Shown piece by piece: positions 7,875-16,478 of a stretch of DNA of 64,000 nt. The position numbers were made by a program, and so were the translations under genes. The stretch's first letter is position 1. Every line of letters begins with the position of its first letter. The notes beneath the pieces are model-generated. The model saw only the letters and a program-made list of their open reading frames with translations, did not search any database and had not been told where the DNA came from. Source of the DNA: Verrucomicrobiota bacterium (GTDB lineage: Bacteria; Verrucomicrobiota; Verrucomicrobiia; Opitutales; Intestinicryptomonadaceae); NCBI GenBank assembly GCA_003343565.1, contig QALA01000079.1, forward strand, positions 5,249-69,248. Reading direction: 5' to 3'.

Positions 7875-9221
7875 TTAGGCTTTTTCGGCGCCGCTTTCGA
7901 TATATACTGAAGTCGACGGGAAGGCAAAGGAAAGCCCGTTTTTATCCACCACGCGCATTATCGCAAGATTTACGCGGCGCTTTGTGGCGCTAAAATAGGC
8001 GAAATCTATGCGCTTAGTGTAATATATCAAGTTGATGTCGAGCGACGACGGACCGAATTCGACAAACTCCGCCAATACGCCGTTTGCCCTGTCTACGCCC
8101 TCGACTTCCAAAATCGCCTCGCGCAAATCGGCGAGCGCCTTCTCCATCTGTTCGGTCGTAGTCGAGTACGTCAGCCCAATAGTCTGCGTCACCTTGCGCA
8201 CGGGCATCTTTGAAAAGTTTTCGACGGACTCCTTCGCCAAAGTTGAATTTGGAATGGAAACGAGCGTCTTTGAGAACGTCCTTATTCTTGTGGAGCGAAA
8301 GCCTATCGCCTCCACATTGCCCTCGCATTCCGAAGTCTTGACCCAGTCGCCGACTATGAACGGCCGGTCTATGATAATCGAAACCGAACCGAAGAAATTG
8401 GCTATCGTGTCCTGCGAGGCGAACGCAAGAGCCATGCCGCCTATGCCGAGAGAGGCGATAATCGTATTTACGTTTATGCCGCAGTTTGTGAGTATCGAAA
8501 GCAGCGCTATGATTATTATAATGGATTTGAATACGCGCCTCAAAAATTCGATGAGATTCGCCGTGGCGGACGCGGAACGCGCCTTGAGTTTTTCTCTCAA
8601 GCCTTCAAAAAACGCGTCGCACACAATGACGACGCCCCAAAAGCACGCAATCCAAAACAAAATGCCCACGGCTCTCGACGTCACCGCAACCGTTCCGGAA
8701 TCCCTGAGTATGAACGCGAGGGCGAAATACAGGCCCACCGCCCATACCATCATGCTGGCCGGTCTTCGGAGGGCCGACACGAAGGCCTTTGCAAACACGG
8801 TTCGATCCGATCTCGAAAAAAACTTCTCCAGATACGCGAATGGGAAACCCATGACGTACCTTACTATTATAAACACGGCCAAAATCGTCGAAAATGCGGC
8901 AAGGTATTGGATCAGCCGCACGCCGAAATATTTTTCCACTAAAAAATTTGCGCTTTCAGGCGATATGCCGCGAACGTACTCCAATACGCTCCTGAGGTGG
9001 CGGCGAATGTTTTTTGCCGTTTCGACCGCCTCCCTGTCCATTTCTTCAAGACGCTTTTGAAGCTCGACCTCCTCCGGCGTCGGCTTTTTTTCCACTGCGG
9101 ACGCCTCGACCGATGTTGTCGCAGGCGCCGCAGCATCGGAAGCCGGCGTCTGCCCCCGGCACAAAAAGGCCGAGCACGTCAAAACTGCAATTAGCAATAT
9201 CAGGTATCTCGATATTTTCAT
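7875..9221 (-). CDS. MscS-family mechanosensitive channel
   Basis: 448 residues from ATG 9221, chosen because it begins a clean signal peptide (MKISRYLILLIAVLTCSAFL); a longer frame adds 16 residues without support. A charged linker, then several membrane helices, then the MscS pore helix and beta domain: SLGIGGMALAFASQDTIANF (about residues 255-275) followed by RPFIVGDWV and the cytoplasmic vestibule with SIPNSTLA. It is an inner-membrane osmotic release valve, of the medium-length type with extra N-terminal helices. It stands alone behind the hairpin at 9251-9307. Confidence 0.93.
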   Translation of the reverse strand: MKISRYLILLIAVLTCSAFLCRGQTPASDAAAPATTSVEASAVEKKPTPEEVELQKRLEEMDREAVETAKNIRRHLRSVLEYVRGISPESANFLVEKYFGVRLIQYLAAFSTILAVFIIVRYVMGFPFAYLEKFFSRSDRTVFAKAFVSALRRPASMMVWAVGLYFALAFILRDSGTVAVTSRAVGILFWIACFWGVVIVCDAFFEGLREKLKARSASATANLIEFLRRVFKSIIIIIALLSILTNCGINVNTIIASLGIGGMALAFASQDTIANFFGSVSIIIDRPFIVGDWVKTSECEGNVEAIGFRSTRIRTFSKTLVSIPNSTLAKESVENFSKMPVRKVTQTIGLTYSTTTEQMEKALADLREAILEVEGVDRANGVLAEFVEFGPSSLDINLIYYTKRIDFAYFSATKRRVNLAIMRVVDKNGLSFAFPSTSVYIESGAEKA

Positions 9222-9250
9222 ATTAGCAAAAATTTGCGTTATCCATACGG

Positions 9251-9307
9251 AAAAAACGCCGCATATCAATTAAAATCCCGCATAAAAGCGGCATATGGCG
9301 TTTTTTT
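9251..9307 (-). terminator. Bidirectional terminator-like hairpin between the CorC-type gene and mscS
   Basis: AAAACGCC (9253-9260) pairs with GGCGTTTT (9297-9304), flanked by A6 on one side and T7 on the other, so it reads as an intrinsic terminator in both directions. On the minus strand it would end transcripts arriving from the gene at 9823-11094. Confidence 0.5.
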
Positions 9308-9822
9308 CATACGGCGAAGAAGGCGCGCGCCGCAAGCAAAAAATCCTATAACGCCCTTTGCCGCTGTTGCGAACGATAAATCTTCGCGAATTTTTATCCG
9401 GCGCAAAATGCCATTTTCCGCGGCTATCCGTTGCGAGCTTTCTGATTACTTTTCTCCTCGCTCTCCCGAAAAAAATTCGTCCGCAGGATTTAAAATAAAA
9501 ACTTAAACGTTTCCGCTTGCCGCTGTGCGGAAATCGCGCCAAATCTCTTCGGAATTGCGCCGACACGTTTAATATATAAAGACGCATTTGAAAAGATGCT
9601 GACGGCAAAAATTAAACAAAGGCGAAAAATCCCGCATCAAAAAAATGCGGAACGCAAGCGCCGCAAATCCGACGGCCGCCTGCCGCCGCGCAAAAATTCG
9701 ACAGCCGCCTGCGCAATTATAATAAACAGGCCGACCCGTTGTAAGACGCCGACGAAACAGCCGCCGAAAACCCCGGCACTCCCCGCGCCCGATTCAATCG
9801 CGCGCCCGGCCGATTTCTTTAA
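9308..9822. other. Intergenic gap
   Basis: About 515 bases, A-rich in places. The open frames here have no recognisable product. Nothing else seen. Confidence 0.4.
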
Positions 9823-11094
9823 TCAGGAGCCGCTTTCCGGAATGCGCGTTATGAGAATCTTGTCGATTCTTGCGCCGTCCATGTCGACGACCTCAAGCCT
9901 AAGTCCGTTCCAATCCACAAATTCCCCCGCATGCGGTATGCGCTGAAGCCTCTCAAGAATTATGCCGCCGACGGTGTTGCAATTTTCCGAAACGTCGTCT
10001 ATTCCGAAAAAAATCAGAAAATCGTGGAACGGGCACTGTCCGTCGACAAGCCAGGAACCGTCCTTTCGCTCTATTATGTCGCTGTCCTCTCCGATCTCCG
10101 GCATGTCTCCGAGAACGGCGTCTATTACGTCGTTGAGAGTCACCATTCCGAGGGTCACGCCGAATTCGTTGCAGACAACCGCGCTCTTGACGCGCGCGCG
10201 GCGCATCTGCTCCAACGCGTGGTAGATCTTCGTTCCGTCTTTGAAATAGTGCACGGGCTGCAATGCGGAGGATACGCTGAAATTGTCGTCGGCGATTTTT
10301 GCGCACAAGTCTTTGAGAGCCGCGATTCCCTCCAATTCGTCGAGGCTCTCTCCGGCCACGGGATAGTTGGCGTGCGGAAAATTCTTCACAGTCTCTGCGA
10401 CCTCGTCCGCCGACATGTCCGGACGAATTTTTACTATTTCATTGCGCGGCGTCATTATCGCGCCCACGCATCTGTCGCCCAACGAAAACACGCGCTCGAC
10501 AATATCGCGTTCGATTTTCTGGATTTCGCCGCTTGCCTCCCCCTCGGCTATCATGGATTTTATCTCGCGCTCCGTCACGCGGCTTTCCGAGGGACCGATT
10601 TTTAAAAATCGCAAAACCGCCCCCGTGGATTTTTCCAAAATAAATACGAAAGGCGCGGCGGACTTGGACAAAAGCGTCATGGACGGGGCCACAATCTTGG
10701 CCACCCTTTCGGGCGCGGAGTATCCGAGCCTCTTCGGGACAAGTTCGCCGAAAATCAGCGTCAAATAAGTTGCGACCGCGACAATCGCCGCCTGGGAGCA
10801 CAAAATTGCGGCGCGTTCGGGAAGTCCGAATCCGGCGAGCCAATCCGCGAACTTTCCCGCCAGCGCGTCTCCCGAATATATGCCGGTCAAGATTCCGATC
10901 AAAGTTATCCCGATCTGGACGGTGGAAAAAAATTTGTCGGGATTTCCGGCCAGTGCAAGAGCTTCGCGCGCGCGCCTATCCCCGTTTTTCGCCTCGGCCG
11001 AAAGGCTTGATTTGCGAAGAGACACCAATGCGATTTCGGACATCGCCAATACGCCGTTTGCCAAAATAAGTACGGCAATTATGAAAAACTCCAT
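9823..11094 (-). CDS. DUF21/CBS/CorC-HlyC membrane protein (CNNM type)
   Basis: 423 residues from ATG 11094; an upstream in-frame TTG adds only three residues. The N-terminal DUF21 domain has about four membrane helices, opening MEFFIIAVLILANGVLAMSE and including FGELVPKRLGY. Then comes a CBS pair (GAIMTPRNEIVKIRPDMS through FGVTLGMVTLNDVIDAVLG) and a C-terminal CorC/HlyC domain (DGSWLVDGQ, VGGIILERLQRIPHAGEF). Members are magnesium/cobalt efflux or Mg-sensing proteins, often misnamed hemolysins. No partner gene adjacent. Confidence 0.92.
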   Translation of the reverse strand: MEFFIIAVLILANGVLAMSEIALVSLRKSSLSAEAKNGDRRAREALALAGNPDKFFSTVQIGITLIGILTGIYSGDALAGKFADWLAGFGLPERAAILCSQAAIVAVATYLTLIFGELVPKRLGYSAPERVAKIVAPSMTLLSKSAAPFVFILEKSTGAVLRFLKIGPSESRVTEREIKSMIAEGEASGEIQKIERDIVERVFSLGDRCVGAIMTPRNEIVKIRPDMSADEVAETVKNFPHANYPVAGESLDELEGIAALKDLCAKIADDNFSVSSALQPVHYFKDGTKIYHALEQMRRARVKSAVVCNEFGVTLGMVTLNDVIDAVLGDMPEIGEDSDIIERKDGSWLVDGQCPFHDFLIFFGIDDVSENCNTVGGIILERLQRIPHAGEFVDWNGLRLEVVDMDGARIDKILITRIPESGS

Positions 11095-11753
11095 ACGAAA
11101 CAATCGTCTTTAAACTCAAAGTGAGTGTCAACTCAAAAGTCGGCATGGCGGTTGACTTGAAGGCGGTCTCCGGCGAAAAAAATCGAAGGGGCGAAAGGCG
11201 TTTTTTCACTCCGAAAAATTTGCGCCGACGCCCTTTCCCAATCTCCTCTTCCACGCCCGTCTTCAGAATCTTAAGTCCTTCCCATACCCGCATATTTTGC
11301 GCGAGGCGGCGCGCAAATCCAAAGTGTGCGCCGCAGAATGAAATGCCGATTTCTCCGGCATTCGGATTAGTCCGTATTCGCCCTCTATCGCGCGCGGACG
11401 ATTTTAACGTTTGAGTTCGGCGGTTATTCCGCCTGCGCAATCTGTGCGATATTGCCCTGATGACGTGAAAGATGGAATTAGAAACGAAAAATGGCGGGAA
11501 AAATAATGGGAAATTACGGGAATTTAAAGGCTTTGGGGCGGACCTGTCGGCCGGGTTTGAGTTTGAAAACTTTTTGTGCCGGCGTCACCGAATAAACTAA
11601 GATTTGGAAAGGTTTTCGCCATGTTCCAAGCTTAACACAAGCTGCCCCCCCTGCGACCTTCCTGAACTGCCCTTGCAAAAATGCGCCTAAAAAAAGAGCG
11701 GCGGATTTTTGTCCGCGCGCCCGATTGAAAGAATGGGAAAACTCCGTTTTACA
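11095..11753. other. Gap with clustered TTTGAGTT motifs
   Basis: About 660 bases with no convincing gene. It holds four copies of TTTGAGTT: two on the minus strand at 11113-11120 and 11130-11137, and two on the plus strand at 11410-11417 and 11556-11563. The pairs face outward-inverted at each end of a 450-base interval. ACTC-AAAGT-GAGT at 11115 is also a small hairpin. Confidence 0.4.
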
Positions 11754-13064
11754 CTAAGCTTTCGCCGCCGCTTCGGTCACTTCCGCCTTCTGCGCGATAA
11801 AGTTAATCGCCTTCTGAAGCAGCGCGTCGGAGCGCAGGCGGTTGCGCCGCTGAGGATCGCTGCGAAGCTGCTTTATGAGCTCGTCGGGCTTGGTTCTTGT
11901 GCGCATGGCCTCCTGCCAAAGCATGCGGCTGAGGTCCTCATTCTCAACCTTTATGTCGTTTGCCTTCGCCACGCGATCGAGGAAAATGCGCATTTTCGCG
12001 CGCCCTTCCGCTTCTTTTCCGGCATTTTCAAATATCGCGGCCTTGTTTTTTTCGATGTCTTCGGCCGTGGCCCCGGAAGCCATAAAGCGCGCCATCATCT
12101 CTTCGAGAATAGACTGGCGCTCGTTTTCGACAGCCGACTCCGGCAGGGGAAACGAACACTTCTGCATGAGCTGTTCGACCGCCGATTGGCGCTTAATTAT
12201 CTCATTGTTCGACTTCTTGTCGTTGGATATATCGCCCGCAATCTTCGCGCGCAAAGCCTCGATATTTTCCACTTCAAAAGCCTTGAAAAATTCCGAATCA
12301 AGCTCCGGCAGTCTCTTTTCGCGCACTTCAAGTATTTCGACATCGTAAAGGGCCTTTTTGCCCGCCGCGCCCTCGTCGGGAAATTCTTTCGGAAATTCGT
12401 GCTCGACGGTTTTCTTTTCGCCCTTCTTCATGCCTAAAATGCCCTGCACTATCGACTGCACGCCCGGAGCCTCCTCGTTGCCGGCCTCCTCCCAAGTGGA
12501 CTTTTGATCCGCGTAAATCGGCGCCTGGACAAGTTCCCTAACCGGCTTTCCGTCTATAGAGCCGGAGTATGCCAGACGGACGAAATCGCCTTTTTTTATC
12601 TCCCTGTCGACCTCCTCGTACTTCGCCCTCTGGTTGCGGTAGTATTCGACGGCGTTGTTGATTTCCTCCTCGGTGGCCGCATCCGGAGGCAGCTCGACTT
12701 TGGTTGAAAGATCTTCGGGAAGCTTTACGTCGGGATATACGTCGGCGGTGAAGACGAGTTCCGCCCCGCCTTCGGCGTCTTTTTTCTCAAGGTTTACCAC
12801 GGCGTACAACTCGACGTCCTTCAGTCCGTTGAGGGCTTCGATTGCCTTGTCGGCAAGGGAGCGTTCCGAGTGGTCGGCTATGGTTTTCGCGTAAACTTTT
12901 TCAACCCTGGCGCGCGGAGCCTTTCCCGGACGGAACCCCGCAATTTTGGCTTCCTTGCACACGTCGTCCACAACCTTGTTGCGGTTATCCGCAACTTCGT
13001 CTGCGGAGAATTGCACGGATATTTTCCTCCGCGTATCGTTTATATTTTCTACTTTCGTATTCAT
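11754..13064 (-). CDS. tig: Trigger factor
   Basis: 436 residues, the usual family length. The N-terminal ribosome-docking domain carries the signature GFRPGKAP (43-50). The central FKBP-like peptidyl-prolyl isomerase domain follows (GDFVRLAYSGSIDGKPV), then the helical chaperone arm. It is the ribosome-bound folding chaperone. clpP and clpX, often next to it, are not here. A TATAAT box at 13073-13078 on the minus strand lies only 8 bases from the ATG, so the transcript may be leaderless or nearly so; no Shine-Dalgarno fits. Confidence 0.95.
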   Translation of the reverse strand: MNTKVENINDTRRKISVQFSADEVADNRNKVVDDVCKEAKIAGFRPGKAPRARVEKVYAKTIADHSERSLADKAIEALNGLKDVELYAVVNLEKKDAEGGAELVFTADVYPDVKLPEDLSTKVELPPDAATEEEINNAVEYYRNQRAKYEEVDREIKKGDFVRLAYSGSIDGKPVRELVQAPIYADQKSTWEEAGNEEAPGVQSIVQGILGMKKGEKKTVEHEFPKEFPDEGAAGKKALYDVEILEVREKRLPELDSEFFKAFEVENIEALRAKIAGDISNDKKSNNEIIKRQSAVEQLMQKCSFPLPESAVENERQSILEEMMARFMASGATAEDIEKNKAAIFENAGKEAEGRAKMRIFLDRVAKANDIKVENEDLSRMLWQEAMRTRTKPDELIKQLRSDPQRRNRLRSDALLQKAINFIAQKAEVTEAAAKA

Positions 13065-13736
13065 AATGCTAAATTATATTCCGATCTCTACATTTCGAGG
13101 CCGATTGTTTCCGCTTGGAAACGCACAGTTTAAGCCGTTTACAATGCCCATCAAACGTGCGGCGTCAAGCAAACTTTGGAGCGAGTTTCCCGATGAAAAG
13201 AGTCCCCTCTAAAACGGGACGTTTCCCGCGCCGAGAAACTCGACGGAAAACCCGGCTGAAAGAAAACGGAACGCCCTAAGACGAGACGCCCTAAACCCGA
13301 ACGCTTCCCGCACAAACGCTCGCCCCATGCAACTGCCTTTTCGCAATAAAAACTCCTGCGGCGTCCTCGCCCGGATATTCCAAACTTTGTCCGCGTTTTA
13401 GGTGCGATTTTATTTTCCGCCCACCCGATTCCATATTGTATCCCAAAGATTCCATATTGCCCATAAAAAATCTTTCGGCAAAAAAATATAAAAAACGTGC
13501 GGCAATTTCCCCCGCCGCTCCCCTCCGCATTCAGATTCCGCCAGACGAATTTGCCGACAGCGAAGATTGCAGGGCAATTCGCAAAACGTTTCTAAGGCAA
13601 TTCGCAAAAAAATTTGCAAAAAATACGCGCGCAAAAAAAGGGACGCTCCTAACCGGAAACGCCCCTTTCTAAATTGAATTTTTGAACGGCAAATTCGCGC
13701 GCGCATTCCGGCCGCGCACATGATGCCTGCCGCGCG
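13065..13736. other. Gap with short direct repeats
   Basis: About 670 bases without a gene. It holds a repeated GATTCCATATTG at 13427-13438 and 13448-13459 (period 21), two copies of GGCAATTCGCAAAA at about 13570 and 13600, and the terminator at 13633-13668. Otherwise nothing is recognised. Confidence 0.4.
13633..13668 (-). terminator. Imperfect intrinsic terminator after the Gfo/Idh/MocA gene
   Basis: On the minus strand AAAGGG near 13668 pairs with CCCTTT near 13637 through a stem with mismatches, then a T7 run (A7 at 13633-13639 on the plus strand). It lies about 70 bases downstream of the stop at 13737. Confidence 0.4.
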
Positions 13737-15125
13737 CTATATCTTCGGAGCGGACGGCAGAAATTCGCTGCGATACGAATAGAGCGACCGCGTGAGCTTG
13801 TCGGCCTCCGGAAAATTCGGGAAGGACATTGTGGCGGAGTCGTAGCGCAGCTCCACGCCGGGATTGACGCAGGAAATCATGCTCAAAAGCGCCAATTCGG
13901 TAAACGGAGCGGCGTAGTCGAAATTGGATTCCGGCATTCTTCCCTCAACGCAAGCGTTGGCCCAATCCCGCTGCGGATTGTACGGGAAGCGGTTGCGCGG
14001 AATCGTTTTCGGCGGAATTTTCTTCGCCTTCATCAGCTCGATCTGCGCGTCCCTGTCGGTGAGGCGAACCTCGCTTCCGGTATATTTGAACGTCATCGTG
14101 TGCTTGGTGCCGACTATGAAAATGCAGTTGTTGTTCTTGGGATCCTCCAGAAATGCCGGATCCACGCGCTTGATTTGCTTCGGCTTTCTTCCGCCGTCGT
14201 ACCAGTGCAGCTTTACGACTCCGTCAACCCCGTATTTGTTGTCGAAAAACATGTCTATTGAAGACGCCTTCGGCCAGCTGAAATCTTTGGCCGCAAGCGC
14301 GTCGGAAACAATTTTTGACGGCGCGCCAAGCTGAAAGGCCGAATACGGGTTGTCGAGAAAATGGCAGGCCATGTCGCCCGCCGAGCCCGTTCCGAAATTG
14401 CGCAAACCGCGCCAATTAAACGGCACGACCCGATTGCTGTACGGCTGATATTGGGCCACATTCAACCATAAATTGTAGTCGAGAGTATCGGGGATTTTAT
14501 CGGTTGCCGGCGGCGGAACGTCAAAGCCCCAATCGCGGTTTGTCCACGCATAGATGTCCTCAACCTGCCCCATTATTCCGGAGTCGAACCACTCGCGTAT
14601 TGTGCGCCACGCGTCGTTGGTATGGACTTGGTTTCCCATTTGCGTATATACCCCGGCCTCCTTCGCCATGCGCCGAAGTTCGCGCGTCTCCCAAATCGTG
14701 CGGGCCAGCGGCTTTTCGCAGAACACGTGTTTGCCCATAGCTATCGCCCATGCCGAAATCGGATAGTGGGAATGGTCCGGCGTGCACACGGCCACCGCGT
14801 CTATCTGTTTGCCCATCTTGTCCAACATTACGCGATAGTCGCGGAACTTCTCGACGGTCCTGAGCGAATCAAAAAGCTCAGGCTCCTTTTTGTAGGTGTT
14901 AGCCACTCTGGCGTCGTCGACATCGCACAGAGCGACAATCTCGGAATCCTTTCCCGCGTGCAGGGATTTGACCGTATACAGCCCCTGCCCGCCCCAGCCG
15001 ACAACCGCAACCCTGAGGCGGGAATTGGCCCCCTTCGTCCGCGCCCAAGCCGAACTCGGAAGAATCAGTATCGAGCCCATTGCGGCCGCGCCCTTAATAA
15101 AATCTCTCCTTTTTATAGTCCCCAT
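13737..15125 (-). CDS. Tat-exported Gfo/Idh/MocA-family oxidoreductase
   Basis: 462 residues. The Tat signal is at the N-terminus (KRRDFIKGAAAMGS, residues 5-18). A Rossmann domain follows with VVGWGGQG (41-48) and the family motif CEKPL, then MGNQVHTND. The C-terminal alpha/beta domain completes the fold. Start ATG 15125 has a good Shine-Dalgarno (AAGGGAG). Exported members are abundant in Verrucomicrobiota and Bacteroidota, acting as NAD-dependent sugar dehydrogenases or glycosidase-like enzymes. It follows the AraC regulator on the same strand, so joint control is plausible. Confidence 0.9.
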   Translation of the reverse strand: MGTIKRRDFIKGAAAMGSILILPSSAWARTKGANSRLRVAVVGWGGQGLYTVKSLHAGKDSEIVALCDVDDARVANTYKKEPELFDSLRTVEKFRDYRVMLDKMGKQIDAVAVCTPDHSHYPISAWAIAMGKHVFCEKPLARTIWETRELRRMAKEAGVYTQMGNQVHTNDAWRTIREWFDSGIMGQVEDIYAWTNRDWGFDVPPPATDKIPDTLDYNLWLNVAQYQPYSNRVVPFNWRGLRNFGTGSAGDMACHFLDNPYSAFQLGAPSKIVSDALAAKDFSWPKASSIDMFFDNKYGVDGVVKLHWYDGGRKPKQIKRVDPAFLEDPKNNNCIFIVGTKHTMTFKYTGSEVRLTDRDAQIELMKAKKIPPKTIPRNRFPYNPQRDWANACVEGRMPESNFDYAAPFTELALLSMISCVNPGVELRYDSATMSFPNFPEADKLTRSLYSYRSEFLPSAPKI

Positions 15126-15430
15126 AATAATCTCCCTTCTGATTTAAGTTTACCGCAGTCGGCCAAAAAAATCAAATACCCTATTGCAAAAACACTGATA
15201 CTTTTCCGAATGCGCGGCAGATGCGCAATGCGCGATACATGCAATGCGCAACGCATTCCCGCGCGCAGGCGAATTTCTCTGCTTCACAAGTCGCGCGTCC
15301 CCGCCCGCTCCGAAACGGACCCTCGGCGCGCGCGCCTTTGCAAGGGCCGACCAAGCGGGAGGCCGCCTTTACGCCGGCGCCGAAAATGCCAAACGCCCCT
15401 CCTACGCCGCGCGCGCAGAAATTTTGGCGC
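15126..15430. other. Intergenic gap
   Basis: 305 bases between the AraC-type gene and the Gfo/Idh/MocA gene. No gene or repeat recognised; it presumably holds the promoter of the downstream gene. Confidence 0.35.
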
Positions 15431-16273
15431 CTACTTGTACGTATTGTTGGCCTTCCTGTATTGCACCGGCGTGCAGCCCATTTGGGAGAGAAACTGCCTG
15501 TTGAAATTCGAAAGGTTTTCATAGCCGTTTGCAAACGCTATTTCGCTTATGCTCTTGTCGCCGAAAGAAATTTCCTTGCATATGCTCAGGATTCTTTGGC
15601 GCCTTATGAAACGCTTGATCGATATGTTTTTCTTCTTTGAAAAGATGCGGCCCATTTTTGCCACGTCCATGCCCACTCGTTTAGCCAGATCCGGCATGGA
15701 TATTTTGTCGCGGTAATTTTGCATAATATAGTTCTCAATGAAGGCCACGCGCCTGTCGGAGGAGGCGGAAGAAGAATTGGACGTTGAATACACGGGAGTT
15801 TTGTCGGCGGATATGAACAGTTGGGCCAGCTCTAAAAACGCCGACAGCCTGCGAAGGTTTTTTGCGCCCGCCATCTTAAGAAAATGCCTGCGCACAAGCG
15901 GCGCTATCGCGGGATCGTAAATATAGGCGATTTCCCCGTTTTTAAACAGGTTCCACACGCTTGAAAAATCCACCAGCCCGGAAAACGCGTCTATCGGAAA
16001 CTGCAAAAGATACCACTCGGTCCTTTTACATTCGCTGTCGGATATGTAGGTGTGCGGAACATTCGGGGCGACGAGAGAAACGTGGTTGTCGTCGATTGAA
16101 TGCACTATGCCCTCCACCACAAATTTTCCGAAGCCCCTCTCCATGGCGGTAAGCTCGCACAGGGGGTGGAGGTGGTACGAGGCGTCAAAATGCACGCGCT
16201 TGTTGTGAACCGTCCTAAATGCGGTATAGGCCGGCGGGACGGAATTTTCGTATTCCAATGAAAACTTTTTCAT
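15431..16273 (-). CDS. AraC-family transcriptional regulator
   Basis: 280 residues from ATG 16273; a GTG two codons upstream is possible. The N-terminal cupin-like sensor has FDASYHLHPLCELTAMERG, LVAPNVPHTY. The C-terminal double helix-turn-helix has ISMPDLAKRVGMDVAKMGRI and the signature ISEIAFANGYENLSNFNRQF, ending in GCTPVQYRK. Such proteins sense a small sugar. Neighbours on the same strand are the secreted beta-helix protein upstream and the exported Gfo/Idh/MocA protein downstream, both plausible targets. Confidence 0.93.
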   Translation of the reverse strand: MKKFSLEYENSVPPAYTAFRTVHNKRVHFDASYHLHPLCELTAMERGFGKFVVEGIVHSIDDNHVSLVAPNVPHTYISDSECKRTEWYLLQFPIDAFSGLVDFSSVWNLFKNGEIAYIYDPAIAPLVRRHFLKMAGAKNLRRLSAFLELAQLFISADKTPVYSTSNSSSASSDRRVAFIENYIMQNYRDKISMPDLAKRVGMDVAKMGRIFSKKKNISIKRFIRRQRILSICKEISFGDKSISEIAFANGYENLSNFNRQFLSQMGCTPVQYRKANNTYK

Positions 16274-16478
16274 CGCCACAAATTACGCTAAATATGCGCC
16301 GAGAAAAAAATGGCAATAAAAATAATACTTTTTTGCAACCGATACTTTTTATGAAAATGCAAAAAACGTTCGCCGAAACGAACGTGGCGCGCAATACCCA
16401 AAACGGCGCGTTTCTCGCAGGCATTCCCTAAAAGAAACGCGCAGGATTAAAAAAAGGCTGCGGACGAAAATTTTTCGG

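Noticed and set aside
10976..11440. Minus-strand 154-codon frame between CorC-type gene and tig
   Set aside because: Overlaps the 5' end of the CorC-type gene and has no family features.
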